From Tenrec ecaudatus (taxonomy: Eukaryota; Chordata; Mammalia; Afrosoricida; Tenrecidae): 64,000 nt of DNA. Within the stretch, counting starts at the first letter, position 1. Each line of letters starts with the position of its first letter. The stretch lies in NCBI RefSeq assembly GCF_050624435.1, contig NC_134539.1, positions 143,006,025 to 143,070,024 on the forward strand, in the 5' to 3' direction. The notes below the pieces were generated by a model that was not told the origin of the DNA, made no database searches, and was given only the letters and a program-made list of their open reading frames with translations. A program made the position numbers and the translations under genes. Positions 1 through 57,200 of this stretch are shown in pieces.

Positions 1-42440
<42,440 letters not shown>

Positions 42441-44108
42441 ACCGGCGGGGTCCTGCGGCCGTGCTTTCGGGCAGGGTGGAGGGTTGGGAGCAGGGGCACA
42501 GTTGCAGTGGCTCCAAGTGGAGGGTCTGGGGTGATTTTGCCAACCCCCACCCCAGGAGCGCCACAGAGGGCGTTTCCACCAGGCTGGTCTGCTGAGGGGA
42601 CTCAGCTCTCCTGACTGGAGCTGGGGTCCCCAGGAACTTCACAGCACCCAGCCTAACCCCCTCAGATGCCCTCCCAGCAGGATAAGGGATCTAGTGCCTC
42701 CAGGAGCTACCTTGGCGTCTCCCCCTAGGTAACTGCTGCTGCTGTGGCTGAGCAGACAGAGCTACCACCCTGTCCCCAGCCAGGACCACTGGCATAGGCT
42801 GGCCCAGCCCTCAGTACGGGGCCCAGCAGTCCTTGCACCCAGGACACATCTTTACTGCCCTTGCCCCACCCTCTAGCTGTGAGCATTTTGGAGAAATCGA
42901 ACAACCCAAGAGGCTTCCTGTCTTCCCAAGCCTGTCCCATCTGATGTAGTTATTGTCTTGCAGTGTGGCTTTACTACCAGAGTGGGGCTGTGACTATGCC
43001 ATTCCCTGAAGCTGCAAGGGGGGCAAGGGAGCATGGGGACTGGAAGAGCCACCCAGATGTAGGCAGCCTGCGGACACTCACTGCCTCTGCAGCTTCCTAG
43101 CAGCCCGGCAGGCTTCTGAGCCGAAGGGTGCTTGGGCAGGGCCTGAGAGTGCACCCAAGCATCACTGCGAGCCTGCCGTCCAGGCAGGTGCCACCCCCAC
43201 TGACTTCCTGACCCTCACATTCACAAGCCTCATGCTTCCCTCCCACTTCAGAATGGGGCACTTAGACCAACTGAAGACAAAGCAGTCAGTTGTAAAACCA
43301 CCTCCCATGCGCAGGCACACACTCACCCCACCCCTGGCAGCAGGGGCCCATTTGAGTAGGTCAGAGAACTCTGGGACGGACCTGTCCCCCTCCCCTGGGG
43401 GCACGCTCATCCTTCCTGCCACCAAGCCCCCATCAGGCCACATAATACAGAGCCAGGATCTGTTTGAAACATGTTTAAAATGGGGTTGATCACAAAGGAG
43501 GGGGAAGAGAGGGGTCACAGCTTCAGCCAGTCCCGCTGCCAGTCTCTGGCTCCCAGCCTGGCGGGCACTTCACTTCCGCTTCTTGATTCCAGTGGGGTGA
43601 GATGGTCCCGGGCCCCACTGGGCATTTCCTGCCTTGGGGGATGGCGCGGGGCTGCTCCACTTCCCCGCCCCTTTCCCCTCTCGCGGTGGGCTGCCTGTCA
43701 GGTCCAGTGGGTGCACTCCCCTTGTCCTTGTGGTCTCTGTGGCTCAGGACCAGGCTACGGGCAGAGGTAGATGGGAAGACCTGAGGGCTGGGTGGCAGTG
43801 AGGGAGCTTAGGACCCTGAGGGGGCATGCTGACTCCTTGCTGGAGAAAAGGCACCTAGATAGGGAAGCTGGGGTTGGGGGGCCCTGGGTAAGGAGGGGGT
43901 GTGTGAGCTGAAAGAAGTGGGGAGCAGACCCCAGTCTGGGCCCCCAGCCCCTACCCACTGATGGGGAATGTGGCAACCCTGGAGGAGAGCCCTTCCCTGT
44001 AACCCCTCACCCTTTGCCTTCCCACCCTGCCCCCACCCAGGCCCAGCTCTGATCCCCTGCCCACTCCTCCCCAGGCCCTTGAGGGCGCTAGTGGCAGGTT
44101 GGGAGTGC
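42441..44108. other. MAP3K3-LIMD2 convergent interval with the LIMD2 3' UTR
   Basis: Runs from the MAP3K3 cleavage site to the LIMD2 stop. The LIMD2 3' UTR must occupy its right part, but no AATAAA or ATTAAA is seen on the minus strand. A TTTAAA-bearing AT-rich patch at about 43465-43480 is the best, weak candidate for its end. No repeat is recognised. Confidence 0.5.
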
Positions 44109-45600
<1,492 letters not shown>

Positions 45601-47740
45601 GCCGCGCGCGGAGCCGCCTCCGGGCCCGCGCCGCCGCCGCTGCCGCCGCCGACCCCCTCCGCGCTTTGTCTTCGCAGCCCGGCCCCCCGCCTTTGTCTGC
45701 CCCTAGCCCCGACCTGCGGCCCGGCCCCGCGACGCCCGTCTCCCCGCCGGGGCCGGGAAGCGGCTGGGTCGCGAGGACCGCCTGGCTCGTGGGGCGCCCT
45801 GCAGCGGAGGCAGAGACGCGGGGCGGGGCTGAGCCACTCTAGCCTCAGTTTCCCCTGGCTGACCCTCCAGGACGCATAGTGTTCCCCGCATTGCCCTGCG
45901 TAGGCCTGGCACACTGACGGACCCCATTGGGGTGCCCCCGCCACCAGGGGCCACACCCGCATGGGCCCCCATTTGAGAACAGCACAGAATGGGCCCACTG
46001 GCCGGGAGGGAGGGAGGGAGGCTGGCCGGGAGATCCCCCGCGCCCTCACACTTTAGACAAGGGGCCTCGGAGCAGCACCCCTGCTCCCGAGCTTGGTTCT
46101 CCCCAGCTCCGCTGAGGGCACTACCTTCAGGGAAAGAGATTTCCATTTTTCAATAAGCAAATCCCAGAGCACCCAAAGCTCATTTGACAGTCAGAGGCCA
46201 GAAATGCGAAGTGACTTGAAGGCAATAAAAGCCCTGCCTAGGCAGGCAGGCTGAGTAAGAAGCCAGGTGTCCCCTGCTAGTGGCTCACTATCCCCGGACG
46301 GACCGGGACCTCAGTTCTGTCGGCTTGACTCCGCTGGCCCGTGCTGGGCAGTGGGGCACGGCCGTGCTGGGGAGAGCAGGCGGTGGCTTCCTGGGCCCTG
46401 CCACTGCTTCTCTTTCTCTGAAGTCGAGCTGAAGCGGTTTCATGAAGCGCGGCCCTAAATATAGCTTGTTCCCACACTGGCAGGAATAGAACTGGTGGCT
46501 CCGGAGGCCCAGCCCACACACTTGTCAGGGAATAGAACAGCTCAGTGACTGCACTCGCCAGCCTGGCAGGGAGGGAGGCAGCAGCCTTCTTCCTCAGCCA
46601 ACTGTTTCCTTGACTCGCTCTGCACCCCTGCCCACAGTTTCCTTACTCAGTCTAATGATGCTTTCTGGAAGAGTCCTTCCCCGGAGCTACGGGCCTGAGG
46701 AAGGAACCCTGCATGGCAGGGGGGGGGGGGATGATGCCCTTTTCTGAGGAGTTTCCAGTCGCCCCTGTGATCAGTCTTAAGAGGCTGTTGTGAGGCCAGA
46801 GGGGTCTGGGTTGGCGTGAGTTGACGCTGCCCAGGAGCCACCAGGAGGACCAGCGGGCGGGTGTGGAGAATGAGCAGGCAGCAGGAAAGGAAATGGACTG
46901 AGGCGTTAAGAAAGGGGAACTTGAGGTGCAAACACACACACACAGCTGAACTCAGCAGGGGGAAGGAGAGGGGTCAGAGAGAAATGTGACCTGACCGCCC
47001 CATTCACTGGCCCGCCAGGGTTGGTATCCTGCCCTTCCCCTCAGTCCCTATAATTGCCAAGAGGTTGTTTTTAAACTGGTTTTGAAATTTCTGAGGAGAG
47101 AGAGAAAGTGGGGGCCTTTGAGGGTTCAAAGTAGCTTCAAGGAAGAGGGAGGGGCACTTCCTTGATGTGCGTTTAGGAGGCCACCCCACCCTTGCCCCAG
47201 GGACTCACTAGTGGGGGGCAAATGTGCCAAATGGGCACAGCCCCGTGAGGTACAGAGGAGGAGGAGGACCACTGTTGGACTGGCCCTGGCAGATGCACAT
47301 CTAGGCTCAGACAGGCGCCCCAAGGCCCTGGGCCAGGAAGACAGGCAGGAGGGAAGGGGACAGGTCTGGTTCTCAGGTTACTTGCTCTGGGGGATTAGCC
47401 AACAGAAACAAGACACCACAACTCATATTACAAACCCTCTGCCTCCCTTCCCGCCAAAAAGGGGTCTTCTGCCTAAACTTCTGCTCCAGCCCCCAGGCCT
47501 CAGCCCCAACGTGGTTTGGTGGCCGAATGTAATGCCGCAAAATGCAGGCAGTTAGGAGGCAAATCGTCATGGGGTTGAAAACACAGCGTGTTGTGAGAGG
47601 GAGAAGGAACTCCTATGTCCCCACGACCACAGACCACAGTGCAGCAACTGGTGAGTGAGCCGCCACCGGGCGGTCCTTGTCCGTGCACTGGCACGCAGGG
47701 CTGGAGGGCCCAAGTGGACGCAGATACCAGCATGCTGCCA
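45601..47740. other. LIMD2-STRADA interval
   Basis: Between the LIMD2 promoter and the STRADA 3' end. It holds a GGGA run (46004-46021) and a G-run (about 46719-46730), and no recognised gene or repeat. The long minus-strand open frames near 45000-46050 are GC-rich artefacts. Confidence 0.6.
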
Positions 47741-48275
47741 GATTTCACTGGAAATTTTAATTTGTTCTGACATTAAACCTGACACACAGCGTAAGGACAC
47801 GAGCCCTCAAGCCTTAACGTGGCACCGCGAAGGGGGAGATGCCCTTCCTTCCACCTCCCTTAGACGAAGTGTGGGGAAGGGCAAGGTGTGCTGGCACAGA
47901 CCACTGTGAATTAGGTGCTGGGAGAACAAGACGGAGGAGGCGGTCCGAGAGCCCCGGACTGCTGAATGCAAGCCCGGGCTTGGGTTCCGGCCCGAGAGCA
48001 GAGCAGCAGCATCTCTCTGGGGTGTCAGCACTCCATCACCTCCCCTGCCTCCCACCTCAGCCCTGGGTGGTCCCGGGAGTCTCCAGGCCTTGGAGCAATG
48101 AAGCAAAGTCTCTTTCCAGGAATTTCGTTCCCATTCAGAAAATAGCCAACTCTGCTGGCAGACGTGTCTTTTCTACCCAGCCTGCATCCAGGAGGGTGGG
48201 CGTGGGGCCAACCCTCAGGAGAGGCCCCTGAAGGCCCCAGGTCTGGGCTGGAGAACGTGCACTGTCCACAGGGGC
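47735..48275 (-). other. STRADA: STRADA 3' UTR
   Basis: About 540 bp after the stop, ending just past a minus-strand ATTAAA at 47761-47756. No repeat is seen. Confidence 0.65.
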
Positions 48276-51200
48276 TCAGAATTCCCAGTCATCCACCTCC
48301 AGTTCTTCCAGTTTTGTTACAAGGCCAAAGATTCCACTGTGATCCTGAGCCTGACTGCCCTCGAAACTGGTGATGGGGGTGACGGGACGGAGTAACTCGG
48401 GCAAGGCCTCTGAAGCACGCCGTTTGATCTGAGGGAAGAGAGGAGGGTGGGGGGTGAGTCCCAGGGTCCTTCTGAGGAGAGAGCAATGCCCTGCAGGGGC
48501 TTCAGGGCCCGTCGTTTCCCCCGATTCAAGTGGAGGAGGAATTAAAGACCAAGCAATGGACCGACAGGCAAGGAGGGACCAGCGGTGGAGGCACGTGCTA
48601 CTGTACCTGCTTGAAGAAAGAATGGTTGAGGAGGGTGCTGGCACTTGGCCTAGAGAGAAAGAAGAGACCAGATCATACCCGGGCCACAGAATCCCGGAGC
48701 CTCCCAATAGCCCCAGCTCACCAGTGCTGCCCATTCTGACTTCTTAGCCCACCCTGTGGGACCCCAGGCCCTCACAGCCTGACCAGTGCCGCAGCACCCT
48801 GAGCTCCCTGGCGCGCCCAGGCCCAGCCCCTCAGAGCACCTGACATCCGGGCTGCGCTGGAGGCACTGCTCCACAAAGTGGTGGAAGTGGGGCGAGAAGG
48901 TACGGTGGTAGGGGTGGGAAGGCGAGTCGCCGTTGGAGGTCCTGGGGGTGCTGGGGGCCAGGCTCTCACTCAGGCCCGAGTTGGCGGCAGAGCGCGAAGC
49001 GCTCATGGTCAGCTCCTCAGCGGGGATCGTGCTGGTGTCCAGCAGGCAGGGCACGGTGCCATTCAGTTTCTCCAGCAGCATCTGGGGAGGACAGAGAGGG
49101 CCGGGCTGGAAGAGGCCTGGAGGGCCTACAGTGCTGCTTCACAAACAGGTCTCCCTCCACACATAGGGGCTTCAGGGGGTAGAGAGAACATCTTAGAGTG
49201 AGTCTAACTTTTCCAAAAGCTGGCCAGCTGGCCACTGGACACATCAGAGAGGAGGAGAGGGCTTGCCATCTCCGACAGGCCCCCTCCTAAGTGAGGCCCT
49301 TCCAGAGGGTGCCGGGCAGCAGGCGGCAGAGTGAGGTGCCAGAACAGGCCAAGCCTGGGAGGATGTTGCTAAGTCCCCAACTGCATGCAGCTGAAAGCAG
49401 CTGCCTTTGGTAAGCCTGGCCTCCCGGGTGTCCCCATGACCCTCCTCAGCAGCCCGAGTCAGAAACAGGGCCCTCCACAGACATCTGTGACAGGCAGCCA
49501 GCCAGCCTCCGGGCTGCGAGCTGCGGGCTCACCTGGGTGGCCGGCATATCCTTGAAGGGCACATGGCCGTTGGCCAGTTCACAGGCTGTAATCCCCACAC
49601 TGTAGATGTCCGCCTTGGCATCGTAGCCCTGAAGATTCTAAATGAGGGAAAACCACAGATGACTCCATTTGGCCTCTGTTCTGAGAAAAAGAAGGGGGCG
49701 GAGCAAAGGCTGAGGCTGGGAAAGAATGTGCCTCCCCAAATCAGAAGCAGCTGCTAAAGGCGGGCCTGCTTTGCTTCCTATGGAAGAGGAGCTCCGGCTT
49801 TGAAAGAAACAAATGGTTGACGCTGTTGTGTTAACAAGCAGGAGAGTATGCTTGGGTGTCCCCCCTCTCCACCCACCTCAGTCCAGAGATCTGGACAACC
49901 CTTCCAGTGGGCAGGCAGACCCTCTGAAGGGAGTGACAACAGCAGCAGGCATCGCTGGAAACGCTATAGAGGCGGGAAGCTGTCCCCCTGCAACAGGCAA
50001 GGTGACAGTCTCGCTGAGCGGCCCCTGGATTCCACATGGCCAACAGGGTACCCGTCCCAGCCTGAAGCCAGTCAGGCTTCAGGGAAAGCCCAGAGCTGAG
50101 AGGGAGTGGGGGGCAGCCTCCTGGGGCCCAGGACACAGACCTGCTGGAGGACTTCTGGGCTGAGCCACGGCAGAACCTTGATACTGTACTTGGGGAAATC
50201 GTGGACCACTCGTTGCCGCTGCCCGTGGCTTATCATGCTGAGGTTGCTGCGCAAACCAGACAGGTAGACCTTCCCGTCCACGGAGATCAGGATGTGGCTG
50301 GCTTTGACACTCCTGAGGAGGTGGGGAGGGGCGTCACAGGGCAGCAGGGCTCCACACCACAATTTCTTTTTCCCACCAACTTATGGCCTTCACACTCCAG
50401 GTCCAGTCAATGAGTGTGTGATACATGTATACGTGAGCATTACGTGTACCGTGTGCATGTACAAACGGACTTTATGAAACATTCCAACAGACCCCTCCCC
50501 TCTAAAAGAAGACCCACTTACCCAGCACATATCTAATACCTTTTTTACATCTTGCTCACTTCCCTTTCTGCCTCACAGACCACGTCTCCCTGCCTCCGAT
50601 AAGGCTTTCAGCCAGTCTGTGTTTGCGGCACTGACTAGAACATGCCCAGCAGCAGGCACCCTGTCACTCTGCCCCCATCCCACCTGTCCTTTGCTCGCCG
50701 TCCTGCCTTCAGGACCTGTCGGTGTTGCCACCTGGGCACACCCAGGCTGCATCTCCGGGCTGCCTTGCACACTGGGTCTGACTTCCTACAACTCGCCAGT
50801 CTCATACGGGTAGAGTGACCTCCTGTTTCCATTGATTTCTCTCTGATTAGTGCCAGGCTCCTGCTCTCTACCAAGGGCTAGAAAGCCATCCAAGATACTG
50901 ACCTTTGCCCTGTTGGAAACGCCCCCGAGAGGAGAGGAGAGGAGAGGAGAGGCGCCTGTAATGGGAGGCTGACGGCCTGGCAGAGTGGATCCCCCTGGGC
51001 TGAGTGTCTGTTCAGAGCTTGCGAGTCTTTTGGGTTTCCTCTTCCATCAGCTCCATAACCTCTACTCACCTTTTTGTTGGTTTGTTGTGGTTGACTAGCA
51101 AGACTTCCTTAAATAATCTCTCTACCAAGTCAGAGGTCAGGCCAGAGACCCTGTCCATCCTTGATCTCAATCTCAGGCTTCCCTCACATCAGTCAGGAGC

Positions 51201-54200
51201 CCCCCACACTACTGCCCTAGCCTTGGGCGAGCCTGGGCCATACCTGTGTACATAGCCCATGTGGTGGATGTAGTCTAGGGCCTTCAGCACCCCCTGCAGG
51301 ATGTAAGCGATGGCCAGTTCACTCATGCCGTCCATGAAGTGTGTACAGATGAGATCCTTGGCAGAACCTACCAGGAAAAAATGTGTAGGAGACAGGAAAG
51401 GCGGCGGGGGAGGAAAAGCACACAGCAATCAGACAAGCAGGTCCTTCCCGGCCTCCTCAGCCGTGCTTTCCCACTTACCATACGCCATGAAAGACGTGAC
51501 GGCCCACAGCTCGTTGTCGGCAAGGAAGGTGGCTCGATAGGGCACAATATTAGGATGGCTGAAGAGCTTTGAGAGGTGGAGCTCCCCCTGAAAGCAATGC
51601 TCAAGCTCAAGTCAGAGCCAAGGGGCAATGAAGAGGGGCTCCCCCTGAAGGGACGGCCTGAGTCACAGGGAACCTAGTGTTTGCGGGGTGCTTAGAGCCC
51701 TAGAGTAGCCCAAGCAAGTGCCCTCTCGCATCACTTTGCCTCCTCCTGCACTGTAAAGTGAGGATGATGCTAATCACCTAGATCATCAGCTGGAATGGGA
51801 CTTCAATGAGTTCGTTTAAATGCTGTAAAGCATGTAAAACAGTGTTTAGCTTACAGGAGGCACTCTGTCCATGCTGACTGCAAGCAAGAATGTATAAAAG
51901 GCATTGGTGCCTCCACAGTTAAGCACCTGACTGGTAATCAAAAGGTTGGTGGTTTGAGCCCACCAGCCACTCCACAGAAGACAGAGGTGGCAGTCTGCTT
52001 CCTTAACAATTACAGCCTAAGCCTCCTGTCCTAACAGGGTCACTATGTGTGGGAAGGGAGAAAGAGGGGCTTTCTACTCCTGTACAGTTGCATTCTCAGA
52101 AACCCACAGGGGCGGTTCTACCCGGAGTCCAAGGAAGATGTGTTGGAATAGAGCCAACTGCAGCAGGCGCTTGGTATAAATGAATCCACGCCCCCACCAT
52201 GGCTGCTTTGGACAAGGAGAGAGGAAGGCGGGTTGACTGACCAGCATTAAAGAACCCTACGGACCAAACTCCCAAGGTTTTCCACTGCAAACTTCTGCAG
52301 GAGCTGAGCACGTGGCCTTCCTACTTCCTGCCAGGTTCTTTGGAGGGTGGGCAGTGGGCTGTGCTGTAATTACCACCAGAAGCAGTGTCGAGTCTTGTTA
52401 CCTGCAGGAAGGTCACCATCTCATTGGAGCAAGCTTCTAGGTTAACCCTCCGCACCGTCACGTACTCTCCCGTCGGCTTGTACCTCGCTAGGTTCACTGT
52501 CATCAGGTCCTCGAATCCTTTGCCTAAAAGGCAAGAGCAGCTCCTTAAACAAGAACGACAGGCAGCATCCCAGGAAAAGCGAGTCCATTCAAAAACAGTA
52601 CGAACCAGAACACTGCCTCCCACTAGTTTCCACCCATTCTACCCGCTGCAGTCACTGGAGGGACCAAGAGGCCCTGCGCGAGGAGGACTTCAAAAGGGCC
52701 TCTCCTGTGACCTCATGTCTTCCGCACTCGGCAGAAGCTGATCTGAGAGGCCCTCTCTAGCCGTGCCCTGCGCCACTCGCTGGTCTCGGAGCCCAGGAGC
52801 TGGGCCATCAATACCTATGATGGTGAGCAGTTCGTAACACCCTCCCTCTGGCAGAAAGCTGCTCATCATCTCGTGCTTAGAGAAGGAGGCTACCGACTCC
52901 GAGCTTGCCTCATTGGTCTAGAGAAAAAGAAAAACAGGTCACTAAGGGCGCGCTGGCGGGAGCACGGACCCGCGAGGAGACTGGCATCTAAGTGCACACA
53001 ACAAACCCCGACTCGGGCAACGAAATATTGCCAGCACTATCAGAAAAGAAACGCGGATTTGAAAAGGAACACAAAGTAGAACAGCAGCTGTTCAATGCAG
53101 TCACCAGCGCCGAAGTCGGAGCAAATCAGTGTTCGTGCCATCTGCAAAGGGGGCCCTGGCCAGCTCCACGCAACTCACGGGGGCTCCCCAACAATGGGCA
53201 CGTTTCCTTAAAGATATTGAATTCTTGGGGAAAGGACGTCGAGAGAGAGGTGCATTTGGACAAAGAATAAGGAGAGGCCATCTCTTAGGATTTAGGTCCT
53301 GCTCGCAAGATCCCCAAAGATCCAAGTCCCTTCTGCAGCGAGCAAGGAGCGCAGACCCAAGAGCCCTGCCGTTTCCAAAGGGAGTGGGGCCACCGCTCCA
53401 CAGGTCCAGCGAAGGAGCAGCACGGTCAAATGCTGAGCCACCCCACCCCACCCCACCCCACCCCACCCCACCGCCCAGCAGAAGCGTCTACTCAGGCTGC
53501 AAGGGAGATGAAAGCCAATCCCTTTAGGTGTGGATGCCTCTGAGCCCCTGAACGCTGCTGCTCAGGAAAGACGGAGGACTCATTTGTCAGCTTCAGTCAG
53601 GCTCGCGTTCTTAGGCCCCTGAGTCTCTAGGACTTAGGGACTGTCTTGTTTGCTTTTAGCTCCTGCAGTCAAATGAGCGTCGATTTCATGTGCAAAAGAA
53701 GCCTTTGGCCAGTTCGCGTGTCATATGATGTACCCGGAAACAACCTCTAGCCAGGAAAGGCTCCTGGCTCAGCACCAGTCCAGGGCGAGCTGTGACTGTC
53801 CTAGCTGGGCGCGGCTTGAACTACCACCAAGGAAGTAGCTGGGCAGACCAACCCGGAGTGCTTCATCATCGCAGAGCACCCCCACCAGGCACCTGACGGG
53901 CACTGCAACTCAGGGAAGTCCACGGAACCGCTGCCATCTCATCTCCGTCATTCTAACACAGCCGAGGGTCAGGGAGACTAAGTGACTTGCCGAAAACCAG
54001 ACAGGATTCAGGCCCAATCCAATGAGGTTAACATGCCAGTGTTTACAGCATGTGTGCTTTCAAATGACCGATGCTGCAGATGGAGAAAAGACAAAAACAG
54101 AAGCCAGGGTCTGCCTCCCTCCCTTCCGACACTGACAGTAAGAGAAACCTGGCTGTCACAAGTTGAATTATATCCCCTAAAATGTGTGTCTGCTCCACTG

Positions 54201-57200
54201 CGCTGTGTGACCTGCATCACCTGTATTCTTACAAGAGAGTAAAGAAGAGAGGAAACAAACAGGGGCTCCGACTCCTCCTAAGAAAGAGGAGCTAGGCATG
54301 GAGAGCATCCTTTGGACAGGAGGCCCCTGTGCTAAGAACCCCCTAGCTCAGGTGAAGACTGATGCCAAGACACATGAAGACCTGCAAGGACTGCTGAGGT
54401 CACCGATGTTGGAAGGGGACAAAAAGACAAGGATCTACCCCCCTCACCTCCCACCCTGTCCCCCAAGCCAACAGGGAGACCCTTCCCCTGGAGCGAGAGC
54501 CCTGACTCCGGACTCCTGGCCTCCTGCACTGCGGCATTTCCGTCGTAGCAGCACGAGCTAGCCAAGCCCCAGTAGGCAAGCAAAAGTGAAGCTCACTTAG
54601 CAAAGAGGGTCCATTTATCATTGAATCCATTGTAAGGTTCCTAAGATTCATCCATATTCTTGCATTTAGCCAGTCCACCCGTCTTCAGGGTTTGCGTGCA
54701 TTTATCCATCGTGGGGTATACCTCAATTTTAATGTTAGTGAGCATTTGACGGTTTTATGCTTTTATGAGCCGGGCTACTGCTAACAAGCCTGAACACAAC
54801 TCTTGGTGCATCCATGCAAGAGGTCCTCGTGCCTGGGCAGGAATCTGCCAGGCCACACACAACTGGATCGCTCAACCTCACAAGCTCCCCTGGTTTCCCC
54901 GACGGCTCTGCCTCCCCACACTCCTACCAGCACTGGATGTGTGCTTTTCCTAACACCTGACCTTTTCAGACTGTGGCTTTAGGGGCCAGACCAAGAGCTC
55001 TCAGTGGCAATCCCTACGTGATTAGGATTTACAACCTGCATACTAGTTTTGTCTTTCAGAGACTCATCCTCTTAACCGTATGCCTCCAAGCCCCGCCCGC
55101 ACACAGCCTTCTCTGCAGGTCCTGTTTTCTCAGGGACTGCATCACTCCGCAGTCATAGTAGCGTGATCCAGCCCCGTGCCCCTCTCCCCACACTTGCTGC
55201 TCTGTCCTGTTACAAACAGTTCTAGTCTAAGGGGCCTGGCTGCTTGCTTCCTCTGTCTCATCCAATCCAGCCTGTCGCTTCCCCATTCCGCCAACGCTGC
55301 CTCTTCCTCGTCACTGAGGTCTAATTTACATGCCATCTGTTCCCCAGAAGAGTCGGTTCGACTAGGAAAAGTGACCAGACTTTGTGACATCTGTCACATG
55401 GCCTGCTTCACTTGCTTCCCGACAGCACTGTCTCCACGAGGATGCGCACGGCGCAGGGCCTTCACCACGCACCAGGGCCTAGAACACAGCTGGCACAAGC
55501 TTGCTTGTTTGCTAAGTTGTCTAGGCAAAGCTTCCACCAACTAGGGGCGTATGTCCTACAGTTTTCACCACGGACATGGCTACACCATCTTTTGTTAAAG
55601 AGATTTAGCCAGTGACTGATGAAACAGAAAAATCATCTACCTCGACCCAACAACTGAAGAGTACTGCCTGCCTTTTTGAATTCTACGGGCAGAGAACAGG
55701 CCAAAGGAGCGACATCTGTTGTCGTCCTAGCAAAGAAAGGAGCCTTCCCTGGGTCAGCTCAGGCCAGCAGAATTGTTGGAAGGAGCCCGGAGGTAGAGGG
55801 CCTTGGTCTCAAAGGGTCAGAGTCTGATCCTCACCAACTTGGTTCTAGGATGTGGGGCTGCCACGCCATTTGGCCAAGAGAATGGAGTCTCTAGTTAAAG
55901 CTGAAGTGGCAGAGGTCTACCATGCCCGCAGGGTCTGCTAGGATAGAGGAGAGGGTCACCATTCAGAGTAAGGAGAATGGGGCCGCCCTGAACCAAAGGA
56001 ACCAAACTGTCATCCCAGTGGGCCTGGAAGGCAGGGCTGAAGCCCAGGACCAAGGGGCCTCAACCCAGAATCCAGAAGACACGACCAGCATCCAGAGTCT
56101 AGAAGGCAGGGTCATTGCCCAGGCGGAGAGCTCATGCCATTTGCTTTGCTGGATTCTACTCTTGCTTAGTGTCCACTCTCCTCTCTCCCAAGTCCTCATT
56201 TTCCATGGAAATGTCTGCCTTATGCTACTCCCACCAGTGCTCCTTGGAAGCAGACAAGGCATTCTAGATTTCACAGGTTCACAAATCCAGAGGAGTTTTG
56301 CCCCAGGATGGAATCTGCATAATGTCTCATCTATATTTTATTTAAATGATTCAAAAGGCGAAGACTCTGGGTTTGTTGTTGACTACAGACTTTAGGGATG
56401 ATGTGATCAGGTGAAAGTGTTTTTCGTGTGGGACATGGATTTGGGGTGGGTGCAAACAGTGTTATGGATTAAATGGCTATGCAAAGGCATTCGACTGTGT
56501 GGATCATAATAAATTATGGATGATATCGCAAAAAACAGTAGTTTTTGGACACTTAATTGTGCTCATGTGGAATCTGTACAAAGTCTTCCCCCCAAAAGCC
56601 AGCAGAGACTGCCTAGACCACAGGGTAGTCCTTGGAGTTGAACAAGAGGATACTGCAGATATTGTGTGGTCAGGGTTGTTATTCTTTCATCACATTTATT
56701 CACCCGTATATTGAGTAAATAAGGCAAGAAATAACGAAGAAGGAAGAATCGGGACTGGAGGAAGGCTCATTAACAACCTCTGACATGTAGATGACATAAC
56801 CTTTCAGCAAGCAGGGTTTGAATTACGAATGAAGATTAAAGACTACAGTTTCCAGCATGGGTTACAGGTCAACACAGAGAGAAAAAACCCTTTCACCTGA
56901 ACCAACAGACAACATGGTGACAAAGAGAGAAACAAGGGACGCTAGCAAGGGCTTCACTGTCCTCGATCCACATTCACTGCCTATCGAAGCAGCCATCAAA
57001 AATCAAATGACACATTGCACTGGGCAATGTGGGGCGTTAACAGAGCAAGAAGTCATTTTGAGGACTAAGGTTCACCTGATCCTGATTGTGTCATTTGGAA
57101 TTGGCTTATGCGCGAGAAAGCTGGGTAACGAGTAAGGAAAACTGAAGCAGCGAAGCCTTTGAGCTGTGGTATGGATGACGATGGCTGAATCAGAATACTG

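Noticed and set aside
43465-43480. TTTAAA patch as the LIMD2 poly(A) signal
   Set aside because: Not a standard hexamer. It is kept only as a weak candidate, and the LIMD2 3' end is left undefined.
46222-46230. AATAAA on the plus strand as a poly(A) signal
   Set aside because: No plus-strand gene ends there; MAP3K3 already ends near 42440.
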